Shown here piece by piece: positions 28,328 to 36,987 of a stretch of 64,000 nucleotides of DNA. The stretch lies in assembly GCF_900106675.1 (NCBI RefSeq), contig NZ_FNOB01000003.1:1-64000 (forward strand). The letters run 5' to 3'. The translations under genes were made by a program, and so were the position numbers. Positions within the stretch are counted from its first letter, which is position 1; each line of letters begins with the position of its first letter. The DNA is from Allgaiera indica. GTDB lineage: Bacteria > Pseudomonadota > Alphaproteobacteria > Rhodobacterales > Rhodobacteraceae. The notes under the pieces are model-generated. The model was not told where the DNA came from. It searched no databases and was given only the letters and a program-made list of their open reading frames with translations.

Positions 28328-30571
28328 ATGGCCTTCGACGAACAGAAGAAGCGTGACTTCAAGGTTGTCGGCACTCGCCCGGTGCGCCCCGATGGGATCG
28401 ACAAGGTCACCGGCCGGGCGATGTATGGCGCGGACCTGTCGGCGCCGGGCATGCTGGTGGCGCGCGTGCTGCGCAGCCCCCATGCCCATGCCAGGATCGT
28501 CAGGATCGACACCTCCAAGGCCGAGAAGATCCCCGGCGTGAAGGCGGTCGTGACCTCGGCCGATCTGGGCCGCCCCGCCGACGAGGCGCTGCGCGACACG
28601 CAGGACAACTGCCTTGCCCATGACAAGGTGCTTTACGACGGGCACCCGGTGGCGGCGGTGGCGGCGACCAGCGCGCAGGCCGCCAAGGCCGCGCTGGCCG
28701 CGATCGAGGTGACCTACGAGAAGCTGCCCCATGTCACCGACGTGGACGCGGCGATGAAGGCCGACGCGCCGGTGGTGCTGGAGGGCCGCGCCTATGAGGA
28801 AGTGCCCGAAGGCTGGTCGCAAAACGTCACCAACCATTGCGAATTCGGCCATGGCGATCTGGAGGACGGCTTTGCCAAGGCCGACCTGATCGTCGAGCGC
28901 AGCTTCAAGACCGAGGCGACGCATCAGGGCTATATCGAACCCCATGCCTGCCTGGCCTCGGTCGGCCCCGACGGGCGGGGCGAACTGTGGTGCTGCACCC
29001 AGGGCCAGTACATGGTGCGCGAGACCTGCGCCGGCATCCTGGAAATGGACGCGAGCCAGCTGAAGGTGACGCCCTCCGAGATCGGCGGCGGCTTTGGCGG
29101 CAAGACCACGGTGTTCATCGAACCCGTGGCGCTGGCGCTAAGCCGCAAGGCCGGGCGCCCGGTAAAGCTGGTGATGACCCGCGATGAGGTGTTCCGCGCC
29201 TCGGGCCCGACGATCCAAAGCTCGACCGACGTGAAGATCGGCATGACCAGGGACGGCCGCATCACCGCCGCCGAGGCGACGCTGCGCTATTCGGGCGGCT
29301 GCTATCCGAACTCGACCTGCATGATGGGCGCGCAGGCGGCTTTCGCCCCCTACGATCTGGAGGCGGTGAAGACGGTCGGCTGGAATGCGCTGACCAACCG
29401 CCCGAAGGAAATTTCCTACCGTGCGCCGGGCGCGCCGACGGCGATCTACGCGGTGGAAAGCGTGATCGACGAGATGTGCCAGGAACTGGGCCTCGACCCG
29501 ATCGACGTGCGGTTGCAGAACGCCGCCGACAAGGGCACCAAGTCAAGCTATGGCGTGACGTTCCAGGACATCGGCCTGAAGGCCGCGCTGGAGGCCGCCA
29601 AGGCACATCCGCATTACAGCGCCCCCCTTGGTCCGAACCAGGGCCGGGGGCTGTCGTGCGGCTTTTGGTTCAACTTCGGCGGCAATTCCTCGGTGACGCT
29701 GTCGGTCAACACCGACGGCACGGTCAGCGTGACCGAAGGCAACCCCGATATCGGCGGTTCGCGCGCGTCCATTTCGATGATCGCGGCCGAGGAACTGGGC
29801 ATCCCCTATGAGCGGGTGCGCACGCTGGTGGCCGATACCGCCAGCATCGGCCATTCCGACACCACCGACGGCAGCCGCGTGACCTTCATGGTCGGCCTTG
29901 CAACGATCCGCGCGGCGCGCGAGGCGACCCAGAAGATGTGCGCCCGGGCGGCGAAGATCTGGGGGATCGAACCCGACGCGGTGGAATGGGTCGATGGCGC
30001 GGCGCAGCCCGCCGGACCCAACGCCGGAAAGTTCCCGCCCATGAGCCTGGCCGAGATCGCCGCCACCAGCCTCAAGACCGGCGGGCCGATCGCGGGCCAT
30101 TGCGAATCCACCGCCGATGGGGCGGGGGTCAGCTTTGGCGTGCATCTGTGCGACATCGAGGTGGATCCCGAGACCGGCTTCACCAAGGTGCTGCGCTACA
30201 CGGTGTTCCAGGACGCGGGCAAGGCGATCCATCCCGATTACGTCGAGGGCCAGATGCAGGGCGGTGCCGCCCAGGGCATCGGCTGGGCGCTGAACGAGGA
30301 ATATATCTACGGCGAGGACGGGCGGCTGCAGAACGCGGGCTTCCTGGACTACCGCATCCCCGTGGCCTCGGATCTGCCGCCGATCGACACGGTGATCGTC
30401 GAGGTGCCGAACCCGGGCCATCCCTATGGGGTGCGCGGGGTGGGCGAGACCTCGATCGTGCCGCCCCTGGCGGCGCTGTCGAATGCGGTCAGCCGCGCGG
30501 CCAGGGTGCGGCTGCGCGAATTGCCGATGTCGCCGCCGAAGATCCTCAAGGCGATGATGGCGAAGGGCTAG
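28328..30571 (+). CDS. molybdenum hydroxylase catalytic subunit (molybdopterin-binding, CoxL-like)
   Basis: A 747-residue large subunit of the xanthine-oxidase family that binds the molybdenum-cytosine-dinucleotide cofactor and oxidises its substrate with water. Recognisable segments are DGIDKVTGRAMYGADL at the N-terminus, GGGFGGKT near 257, and the active-site loop ISYRAPGAPTAIYAVES. The form I CO dehydrogenase motif AYxCSFR is absent, so this is not a classical CO dehydrogenase. GVGETSIVPP near the C-terminus carries the usual catalytic glutamate. The substrate is unknown; aldehydes, purines and N-heterocycles are candidates. The ATG at 28328 is preferred to a GTG at 28319. Confidence 0.9.
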   Translation: MAFDEQKKRDFKVVGTRPVRPDGIDKVTGRAMYGADLSAPGMLVARVLRSPHAHARIVRIDTSKAEKIPGVKAVVTSADLGRPADEALRDTQDNCLAHDKVLYDGHPVAAVAATSAQAAKAALAAIEVTYEKLPHVTDVDAAMKADAPVVLEGRAYEEVPEGWSQNVTNHCEFGHGDLEDGFAKADLIVERSFKTEATHQGYIEPHACLASVGPDGRGELWCCTQGQYMVRETCAGILEMDASQLKVTPSEIGGGFGGKTTVFIEPVALALSRKAGRPVKLVMTRDEVFRASGPTIQSSTDVKIGMTRDGRITAAEATLRYSGGCYPNSTCMMGAQAAFAPYDLEAVKTVGWNALTNRPKEISYRAPGAPTAIYAVESVIDEMCQELGLDPIDVRLQNAADKGTKSSYGVTFQDIGLKAALEAAKAHPHYSAPLGPNQGRGLSCGFWFNFGGNSSVTLSVNTDGTVSVTEGNPDIGGSRASISMIAAEELGIPYERVRTLVADTASIGHSDTTDGSRVTFMVGLATIRAAREATQKMCARAAKIWGIEPDAVEWVDGAAQPAGPNAGKFPPMSLAEIAATSLKTGGPIAGHCESTADGAGVSFGVHLCDIEVDPETGFTKVLRYTVFQDAGKAIHPDYVEGQMQGGAAQGIGWALNEEYIYGEDGRLQNAGFLDYRIPVASDLPPIDTVIVEVPNPGHPYGVRGVGETSIVPPLAALSNAVSRAARVRLRELPMSPPKILKAMMAKG

Positions 30572-30575
30572 GACG

Positions 30576-30821
30576 ATGGTGAAGGTGGCGATCTGGGGCA
30601 GCCTGCGCCACGCCACCGACGGGGCGGCGGAGGTCGAGGTCGAGGCTACGAATTTCAAGCAGCTGCTCGACCGGCTTTCCGCCGACTACCCCGGCCTTGG
30701 GCCGCAGATCGAACGCGGCGTGTCGCTGGCGGTGGATGGCAAGATCTACCGCGAAGCCTGGTTCACCCCGATCAAGCCCGACAGCGAAGTGGTGCTGATG
30801 CCCTACATGCAGGGCGGCTAG
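30576..30821 (+). CDS. MoaD/ThiS family sulfur-carrier protein
   Basis: An 81-residue ubiquitin-like beta-grasp protein ending in Gly-Gly (MPYMQGG), the end that is thiocarboxylated in MoaD and ThiS. The N-terminus VKVAIWGSLRHATDG matches the MoaD-like fold. It follows the molybdenum hydroxylase genes by four bases, which suggests a role in the cofactor supply or maturation of that enzyme. A dedicated partner MoaE is not seen here, so it may instead be a regulatory or accessory carrier. Confidence 0.75.
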   Translation: MVKVAIWGSLRHATDGAAEVEVEATNFKQLLDRLSADYPGLGPQIERGVSLAVDGKIYREAWFTPIKPDSEVVLMPYMQGG

Positions 30822-30908
30822 GGCCGCCGCGGCGCTTGCGCCGGGGCATTGCGCTTGACCGCTGTGCCGCCGCGCCTTACCCCCGGGGCGACCCAGGAGT
30901 GACCGATC

Positions 30909-31781
30909 ATGCCCACCTTTTCCGCCCTGACCACCCTGCCCGGAGAGGGCCCGGCCACCGCGCTTTCGGAGGCGATGGAGCGGATGCAGCCCGCGCCCAC
31001 CGGCGTCGGCGTCTTCGAGATCGAGGACGGGTCGGGCCTGTGGGAGGTGGGCGCCTATTTCGACGCCGCGCCGTCCGAGGCCGACCTTGCCCTTCTGGCC
31101 GCGGCCTTCGACGCCAGGCCCTTCAGCGTGTCCGAACTGCCCGATGTCGATTGGGTGGCCAAGGTGCGGCGTGAACTGGCCCCGGTCGAGGCCGGGCGCT
31201 TCTTCGTCTACGGTAGCCACGATGCCGACAAGGTTCCCCAGGGCAAGATCGCGCTGATGATCGAGGCCTCGATGGCCTTCGGCACCGGGCATCACGGCAC
31301 CACGCTGGGTTGCCTGCTGGCGCTCGGCGCGCTCGACCGGGCGGGGTTCGTGGGCCGCAACGTCGCCGATATCGGCTGCGGCACGGCGGTGCTGGCGATG
31401 GCGGCGGCCTCGATCTGGCCGAACCCGGTGCTGGCCTCGGATATCGACGCGGTCGCGGTCGAGGTGGCGCAGGCCAACGTGGCGGTGAACGGGCTTGGCG
31501 GGCGGGTTCTGTGCCTCGAGGCCACCGGCTTCGACCATCCGCGCCTGGCCGCCGCTGCGCCGTTCGACCTTGTCTTCGCCAATATCCTGATGGGGCCGCT
31601 GGTCGCGCTGGCGCCCGCGATGGCCGATCACGTCGCCCCCGACGGAAGGGTGATTCTGTCGGGGCTGCTCAACACCCAGGCCGAAACGGTGATCAATGCC
31701 TATCAGGAGCAGGGCATTGTTCTCGAAACGCGGCAAATCCTGGGGGATTGGACCACGTTGACACTGAAGCGGGGAAAATAG
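30909..31781 (+). CDS. prmA: 50S ribosomal protein L11 methyltransferase
   Basis: A 290-residue SAM-dependent methyltransferase that trimethylates ribosomal protein L11. Diagnostic segments are MAFGTGHHGTTLGCL at about 120, the SAM loop DIGCGTAVLAMAAA, and FANILMGPLVALAP carrying the NxL/P-type motif. The length equals the family norm. AGGAG lies ten bases before the ATG. It follows the MoaD-like gene by 87 bases and may be independently transcribed. Confidence 0.94.
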   Translation: MPTFSALTTLPGEGPATALSEAMERMQPAPTGVGVFEIEDGSGLWEVGAYFDAAPSEADLALLAAAFDARPFSVSELPDVDWVAKVRRELAPVEAGRFFVYGSHDADKVPQGKIALMIEASMAFGTGHHGTTLGCLLALGALDRAGFVGRNVADIGCGTAVLAMAAASIWPNPVLASDIDAVAVEVAQANVAVNGLGGRVLCLEATGFDHPRLAAAAPFDLVFANILMGPLVALAPAMADHVAPDGRVILSGLLNTQAETVINAYQEQGIVLETRQILGDWTTLTLKRGK

Positions 31782-31859
31782 GGGAAATTTGCCCTAATTC
31801 CGCCACTTTCCCGACGCAGAACAGTCCTTGTGGATGGGGCCTGCTTCGGGAGTTGACGA

Positions 31860-32201
31860 ATGGCAGATCCCAATCTTGCCAATTTCAATGGCCGTCTGAA
31901 ACGTATCCACGACGCCTATCAGCGCGGTGCAAGGTTCGAGACCGCCGACACCGCCCGTCATCAGCGCCGCCATCGGGCGCGCCGGCCCTGGGGGGCGCTC
32001 CTTCGGCCCTTGCTGATCGTGCTGGTGGCGGTCTTCGGGCTCAAGACCATGATTTACAGCCATCTGGGCGCCAGCGCCTATCAGGCCCGCGTGACCGAGA
32101 TGCGCGCCGCCACCGGTTTCACGCATTATGGCGCGGTGCTGATGCAGGCGGATCCGGTCACCCGTTTTCTGGCCGCGTCGACGAAACGACTGCTGCGCTA
32201 G
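31860..32201 (+). CDS. hypothetical small membrane protein
   Basis: A 113-residue protein I do not recognise. The first 45 residues are basic and hydrophilic (RHQRRHRARRP), followed by a single membrane helix at about 49-65 (LLRPLLIVLVAVFGLKT) and a 45-residue tail that would be outside the cell membrane. A GGGAG site lies seven bases before the ATG. Similar short proteins occur as hypothetical proteins in Rhodobacterales, as far as I can judge from pattern alone. It stands between prmA and the DUF1127 gene. Confidence 0.6.
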   Translation: MADPNLANFNGRLKRIHDAYQRGARFETADTARHQRRHRARRPWGALLRPLLIVLVAVFGLKTMIYSHLGASAYQARVTEMRAATGFTHYGAVLMQADPVTRFLAASTKRLLR

Positions 32202-32468
32202 GCGGGCGGGGGCCGGCAGGCCGCCCGACCTTGGGGTCTTCCGGGGGGTGGTGCCGCAGCCTCAAGGACATATGCACTAATCGGGACCGGGCGGGAACTG
32301 GCGCCGCAGCCGCCAAGAGGGCCGGCGTGGCAATGCGAACGCCGGGCAGGGGCCTGCGGTCGCTACCGTTCCGGGGGCTGGAGCCGGGCTTCTGAAATGC
32401 GGAACGCCGCCCCGGTCTTGCGGTGCGGCGTTCGATGGTCCGGCGCATGGAAGGCCGGAAAGAAGGAT

Positions 32469-32681
32469 TTACAGGCGCTGCTTGCCGAGGCCGTCGATAT
32501 CGCCGCGGCACAGGCCGATATCTTCCAGCTCGCGATCGCTCAGCTTGTCCAGCGCGTGGCGGGTCAGACGCACGTCATTCCAGTCGCGCAGCTTATGCAC
32601 CAGGGTCCAGATGCTCTGAACCAGGTGGAAGGTGGTGATGGCGCCAAGGGGCGCCGGGCGGGTCGTCTCATAGGCGGCCAT
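32469..32681 (-). CDS. DUF1127 domain-containing small protein
   Basis: A 70-residue DUF1127 (YjiS-like) protein. The conserved C-terminal motif is seen as LTRHALDKLSDRELEDIGLCRGDI. DUF1127 proteins of alphaproteobacteria are short, basic and often stress- or starvation-induced; some bind RNA and affect small-RNA maturation and phosphate or carbon uptake. A good AGGAAA site precedes the ATG. Its leader contains a small hairpin, GCCCG-AGAAG-CGGGC, at 32703-32717. Confidence 0.85.
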   Translation of the reverse strand: MAAYETTRPAPLGAITTFHLVQSIWTLVHKLRDWNDVRLTRHALDKLSDRELEDIGLCRGDIDGLGKQRL

Positions 32682-33009
32682 GACGGTTTCCTTTCACAAA
32701 CTGCCCGAGAAGCGGGCATCTCCTTTGGATGGCTGCCAATTAGTCGAGCCGATTTGATGCGGCAAGCGGGGCAATCGCATGGCTTCTATGCAATTTTCGC
32801 ATGCCCCCGCAGGTCGGTTTCTTGCACCTGCGGCAATTCGAGCAGTAGCCTTCCAAAACAGTCGCATACAGGCGTTGGAGCGGCGTATTTCTCCTCCTTT
32901 ATGCTGCGATGCGGCATTGCGAATATCGGCGGTGCGGCATGGCGCGGCACTGGCGGGTGTTCGCCATTCGTGCTAGTGCGTGAAAAAAGACACAAATCGA
33001 GGGGGCAGA
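32682..33009. other. 328-bp divergent regulatory region between DUF1127 and ruvC
   Basis: No gene is supported here. It should contain the promoters of the minus-strand DUF1127 gene and of ruvCA. A hairpin, GCCCG (32703-32707) / CGGGC (32713-32717), would lie in the DUF1127 5' leader. The stretch 32755-32900 is relatively AT-rich for this genome (for example CTATGCAATTTTCGCATG). No recognisable SOS box was found in front of ruvC. Confidence 0.45.
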
Positions 33010-33522
33010 ATGCGCGTATTGGGGATCGACCCCGGCCTTCGCAACCTCGGCTGGGGGGTGATCGACGTGGCCGGCACCCGTATCAGCCATGTCGCGAACG
33101 GCATCTGCCATTCCGATTCGGGCGATCTGTCGGCGCGGCTGCTGACGTTGCATACCCAGCTTTCCGACGTGCTGCACCGATATGGGCCGGGCCATGCAGC
33201 GGTGGAACATACCTTTGTCAACAAGGACGCGGTGGCGACGCTGAAGCTGGGGCAGGCGCGGGGGATCGCGCTTTTGGTGCCGGCGCAGTTCGGCCTTGAG
33301 GTGGGCGAATACGCCCCGAACGCCGTGAAGAAGGCGGTCGTCGGCGTCGGCCATGCTGCCAAGGCGCAGATCGACCACATGGTGCGGCTGCAGCTTCCCG
33401 GTGTGCAGATCGACGGGCCGGACGCGGCGGATGCGCTGGCCATCGCCATCTGCCACGCCCATCACCTGCAATCTGCCGGCCGTCTGGTGGCCGCACTGGC
33501 CAAGGCGGAGGCTGGGCGATGA
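33010..33522 (+). CDS. ruvC: crossover junction endodeoxyribonuclease RuvC
   Basis: A 170-residue Holliday-junction resolvase that cleaves four-way junctions with RuvAB. The catalytic acidic residues are visible in [10 protein letters not shown] (Asp7), [21 protein letters not shown] (Glu in the start of that segment) and the C-terminal [10 protein letters not shown] pair. The ATG at 33010 follows a GGGGG-rich site and gives the standard MRVLGIDPG start; a GTG ten codons upstream is less likely. Its stop overlaps ruvA by four bases. Confidence 0.95.
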   Translation: MRVLGIDPGLRNLGWGVIDVAGTRISHVANGICHSDSGDLSARLLTLHTQLSDVLHRYGPGHAAVEHTFVNKDAVATLKLGQARGIALLVPAQFGLEVGEYAPNAVKKAVVGVGHAAKAQIDHMVRLQLPGVQIDGPDAADALAIAICHAHHLQSAGRLVAALAKAEAGR

Positions 33523-34211
33523 TCGGCCGCATCGCCGGGCGGATCGAATATCGCGGCACCGACCATGTGCTGATCGACGTGCGCGGCGTGGGCTATATCG
33601 TCCATGTTTCGGATCGTACGCTTGCGGCTCTGCCTGGGGTGGGAGAGGCCTGCGCGCTTTATACCGACCTTCTGGTGCGCGAGGAGCTATTGCAGCTTTT
33701 CGGTTTTCCGACGCTTTTGGAAAAGGAATGGCATCGCCTGTTGATGGGCGTGCAGGGCATCGGCGCCAAGGCCTCGATGGCGATCCTGGGGGCGCTGGGG
33801 GCGGAAGGCACGGCGCGGGCGATCGCGCTGGGGGATGCCAAGGCGATCACCGCCGCGCCTGGCGTCGGCCCAAAGATCGCGCAGCGCGTGGTGATGGAGC
33901 TGAAGACCAAGGCGCCTTCGGTCATGGCGCGCGCGGGCGGGCTGGCGGCGGCGGCCGCGCCGTCAGACGACGGCGAGGTGATCGAGCCCGCGGCCCCCAC
34001 GGCCAAGCCTGCGCGTCAGGCCCCGGCGGTGCCCTCGGCGGCGCAGGCGCGGGCGATCCAGGCGGCGGATGCGCTCTCGGCGCTGGTCAACCTGGGGTAC
34101 AACCAGTCCGACGCGGCCGAGGCGGTGGCGCTGGCCTCGGACGCCGACCCCGAGGCCGAGGCCGCCGCTCTGATCCGCGCCGCGCTGAAGCACCTTGCCC
34201 CGAAGACCTGA
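33519..34211 (+). CDS. ruvA: Holliday junction DNA helicase subunit RuvA
   Basis: A 230-residue junction-binding protein that loads the RuvB motor. It has the N-terminal OB-fold ([21 protein letters not shown]), the tandem helix-hairpin-helix region ([14 protein letters not shown] and [13 protein letters not shown]), an Ala-rich flexible linker near 145-175, and a C-terminal RuvB-binding domain. Slightly longer than the E. coli protein because of the linker. It is coupled to ruvC; ruvB, normally next, is not found downstream. Confidence 0.95.
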   Translation: MIGRIAGRIEYRGTDHVLIDVRGVGYIVHVSDRTLAALPGVGEACALYTDLLVREELLQLFGFPTLLEKEWHRLLMGVQGIGAKASMAILGALGAEGTARAIALGDAKAITAAPGVGPKIAQRVVMELKTKAPSVMARAGGLAAAAAPSDDGEVIEPAAPTAKPARQAPAVPSAAQARAIQAADALSALVNLGYNQSDAAEAVALASDADPEAEAAALIRAALKHLAPKT

Positions 34212-34384
34212 ACGGGCAGGGGCGTACCCCGCGACGTGGATCTTCCTGCCTGCTCGCACCTGCGCGTCGATATCGGGCGGCACCATGCAGGGCGCCCGCG
34301 CCAGGATCGCGTCGCGCCGCCTGCCGTGGGTCCGCCGCGCCCGGAGCGAAACGCGGCACCCGCTCGCCGCTTCCGTCCGATTGC

Positions 34385-34474
34385 CCTTTCATCTTGGCAA
34401 AAATACTCCACGGGGGCGCGCGCATCGTCGCGCCAGCGGTCCGAGCGACAATGACGACGGGGGGCAGGCCCCCG
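34385..34474 (-). terminator. terminator with dispersed repeat after the first FAD/GcvT gene
   Basis: Read from the minus strand, a stem CGGGGG (34469-34474) / CCCCCG (34458-34463) lies 14 bases past the gene end. Farther on is the repeat copy GTATTTTTGCCAAGATGAAA, within 34409-34385, with its T5 run in the transcript. The remaining 34212-34384 gap after ruvA contains only GC-rich sequence with no supported gene. Confidence 0.55.
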
Positions 34475-34487
34475 CCGCCGAGGCCTG

Positions 34488-36923
34488 CTACATCCGCATC
34501 CGTTCGGCCTTGGGGTCATACATCGGCGCAAGGCTTGCTGTTGCCGCCACCCGCCGCCCCGCGATTTCGATCTCATAGGCCGAGGCCAGCACCTCCGCCG
34601 CGCTCTCTCCCGCACAGGGGACATAGCCCAGCCCCACCGCGCCCCCAAGCGCATGGCCGTAATTGCCCGAACTCACCACGCCGATGATCCGTCCGTCCCG
34701 GACCAGCGCCTCGTTGTGGAACAGCATCGCTTCGGGATCCTCCAGCAGGAACTGCACCAGCCGCCGCCCCAGCCCCGCCGCGCGCTTGCGCAGCACCGCC
34801 TCGCGGCCGATGAAATCGCCCTTGTCCTCCCTCACGGCAAAGCCCAGCCCGGCCTCCAGCACATGATCCTCGTCGGTGATGTCATGGCCGAAGTGGCGAA
34901 AGCCCTTCTCGATCCGGCAGCTGTCCAGCGCATGAAGCCCGCAAAGCGTCAGCTCGGGCGCGGCTTCCATCAGCGCCTCGAACACATGCGCGGCCTGATC
35001 GGTGGAAACATAAAGCTCCCACCCCAACTCGCCGACGTAGGAAACCCGATGGGCCCGGGCCAACCCCATGCCGATCTCGATCTCGCGTGCAACCCCGAAG
35101 GGATGGGCGGCGTTCGATAGATCGTCGGGGCTGACCCGGGCCAGCACCTCGCGCGACCCGGGACCCATCAGGCAGAACACCGCCTCGGCCGCCGTAACAT
35201 CGGTGATCACCGCCAGATCCCCGCCCAGATGCCGGCGCAGCCAGGCCAGATCGCGCTGCAAGGTGGCGCCGGGCACAACCAGCAGAAAGGCGGCCTCGGA
35301 TAGCCGCGTCACCGTCAGGTCGCTCTCGATCCCGCCACGGAGGTTCAGCATCTGAGTATAAACGATCCGCCCCGCCGCCACGTCGATCTGGTTTGCACAA
35401 AGCCGCTGCAGGAAGCGCAGCGCGCCCGGCCCCTCGACCCGGATCTTGCCGAACGAGGTCATGTCGAACAGACCCACGCCCTCGCGCACCGCCATATGCT
35501 CGGCGCGCTGGTTCTCGAACCAGTTCGGCTTGCCCCAGCAATAGCGATATTCGGCGGCCTGGCCGTCGCGCGCGAACCAATTCGCCCGCTCCCATCCCGC
35601 GACCTCGCCGAACACCGCGCCGCGGGCCTTCAGGTGTTCATGGATGGGCGATCGCCGCACGCCGCGCGCCGTCGCCATCTGCCGGTTCGGCCAGTGATCG
35701 GCGTAAAGCAGGCCCAGCGTCTCGCTTACCCGTTCGCGCAGATAGCGGCGGTTGCGCTGGAAGGGCTGGGCGCGGCGGATATCCACCTCCCACAGATCGA
35801 AGGGCGGCACCCCGTCTTCCATCCATTGCGCCAGCGCCATCCCGGCGCCGCCTGAACTGACGATGCCGATGGAATTGTAGCCCGCCGCGACCCAGTAGCC
35901 GCCCAATTCCGGCGCCTCGCCCAGATAATAGCGGTCGTCGGGGGTGAAGCTTTCGGGCCCGTTGAAGAATGTATGGATGCCGGCCGTCTGGAACATCGGC
36001 ATTCGCGCCGTCGCCATCTCCAGGATCGGCTCGAAATGCGCGAAATCCTCTGGCAGGGCGTCGAATTCGAATTCCTCGGGGATGCCGGCCATGCCCCAGG
36101 GCTTGGCCTTCGGCTCGAAGGCCCCCAGCATCATCTTGCCCGCGTCGGACTTGTAATAGGCGCATTCGTCCGGCACCCGCAGCACCGGAAGATGGCCCAG
36201 GCCCGCGATCGGCTCGGTCACCAGATAGAAATGCTCGCAGGCATGCAGCGGCAGGCTGACGCCCGAGCTGGCGGCCAGATCGCGGCCCCACATGCCGCCG
36301 CAATTCACCACCATCCCGGCGGCGATATGGCCACGCGTCTCGCCCGCCTGCCAGTCGACGCCGGTGACCCGGCCGCCCGCCTGCGTCACGGCGGTCACCT
36401 TCACGCCCTCGGCGATGCGCGCGCCCCGCATCCGCGCGCCCTTGGCCAGCGCCATGGCGATATTGGCCGGGTCGCATTGCCCGTCGCCCGGCAGATGCAC
36501 CGCACCCACCACATCGCCCACCTCCAGATGCGGATACATTGCCTTCACCTCGGCAGGCCCGATTTCGGCCACTTCGACATCGAAGGCCCGCGCCAGGCTC
36601 GCCTGCCGCAGCAATTCCTCATGCCGCTCCGCCGTCAGCGCGACCGAGATCGACCCCACCTGCCGCAGGCCGGTGGCCACCCCCGTCTCGGCCTCCAGCC
36701 CGGCGTAGAGATCGGCCGAATACTTCGCCAGCCGCGTCATGTTCTGCGATCCGCGCAACTGCCCCACCAGCCCCGCCGCATGCCAGGTGGTGCCGCAGGT
36801 CAGCCGCCTGCGCTCCAGCAGAACCACATCAGTCCAGCCCAGCTTCGCCAGATGATAGGCGACCGAGCAGCCGGAAACCCCGCCTCCGATGATCACCACC
36901 CGCGCCTGTCTCGGAAGCTCCAT
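34488..36923 (-). CDS. FAD-dependent oxidoreductase/aminomethyltransferase fusion (dimethylglycine/sarcosine dehydrogenase family), paralog 2
   Basis: An 811-residue two-part enzyme. The N-terminal DAO-type flavoprotein (about 1-400) has VVIIGGGVSGCSVAYHLAK near 9-27 and GTTWHAAGLV near 44-53, whose histidine matches the covalent FAD-linking residue of dimethylglycine dehydrogenase. The C-terminal half (about 420-811) is a GcvT folate-binding domain. The family oxidises N-methyl groups and passes the one-carbon unit to tetrahydrofolate. The exact N-methylated substrate is unknown. It lies downstream of a paralog of equal length, separated by a terminator. Confidence 0.88.
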   Translation of the reverse strand: MELPRQARVVIIGGGVSGCSVAYHLAKLGWTDVVLLERRRLTCGTTWHAAGLVGQLRGSQNMTRLAKYSADLYAGLEAETGVATGLRQVGSISVALTAERHEELLRQASLARAFDVEVAEIGPAEVKAMYPHLEVGDVVGAVHLPGDGQCDPANIAMALAKGARMRGARIAEGVKVTAVTQAGGRVTGVDWQAGETRGHIAAGMVVNCGGMWGRDLAASSGVSLPLHACEHFYLVTEPIAGLGHLPVLRVPDECAYYKSDAGKMMLGAFEPKAKPWGMAGIPEEFEFDALPEDFAHFEPILEMATARMPMFQTAGIHTFFNGPESFTPDDRYYLGEAPELGGYWVAAGYNSIGIVSSGGAGMALAQWMEDGVPPFDLWEVDIRRAQPFQRNRRYLRERVSETLGLLYADHWPNRQMATARGVRRSPIHEHLKARGAVFGEVAGWERANWFARDGQAAEYRYCWGKPNWFENQRAEHMAVREGVGLFDMTSFGKIRVEGPGALRFLQRLCANQIDVAAGRIVYTQMLNLRGGIESDLTVTRLSEAAFLLVVPGATLQRDLAWLRRHLGGDLAVITDVTAAEAVFCLMGPGSREVLARVSPDDLSNAAHPFGVAREIEIGMGLARAHRVSYVGELGWELYVSTDQAAHVFEALMEAAPELTLCGLHALDSCRIEKGFRHFGHDITDEDHVLEAGLGFAVREDKGDFIGREAVLRKRAAGLGRRLVQFLLEDPEAMLFHNEALVRDGRIIGVVSSGNYGHALGGAVGLGYVPCAGESAAEVLASAYEIEIAGRRVAATASLAPMYDPKAERMRM

Positions 36924-36930
36924 CCTTCAG

Positions 36931-36977
36931 CCCTTCATCTTGGCAAAAATACTCCGGGGTCCGGGGCAGCGCCCCGG
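36931..36977 (-). terminator. terminator with dispersed repeat between the two FAD/GcvT genes
   Basis: On the minus strand a stem CCGGGGC (36961-36967) / GCCCCGG (36971-36977) with loop AGC is followed by the repeat copy containing GTATTTTTGCCAAGATGAA (36931-36955), with a T5 run. It lies just past the stop of the upstream paralog at 36988, and directly before the start of the next gene, so the two paralogs may be separate transcription units. Confidence 0.6.
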
Positions 36978-36987
36978 CCCCGCCCTC

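Noticed and set aside
28328-30571. CO dehydrogenase large subunit
   Set aside because: The form I active-site motif AYxCSFR is absent and coxDEF-type genes are not adjacent, so I kept the broader xanthine-oxidase-family call.
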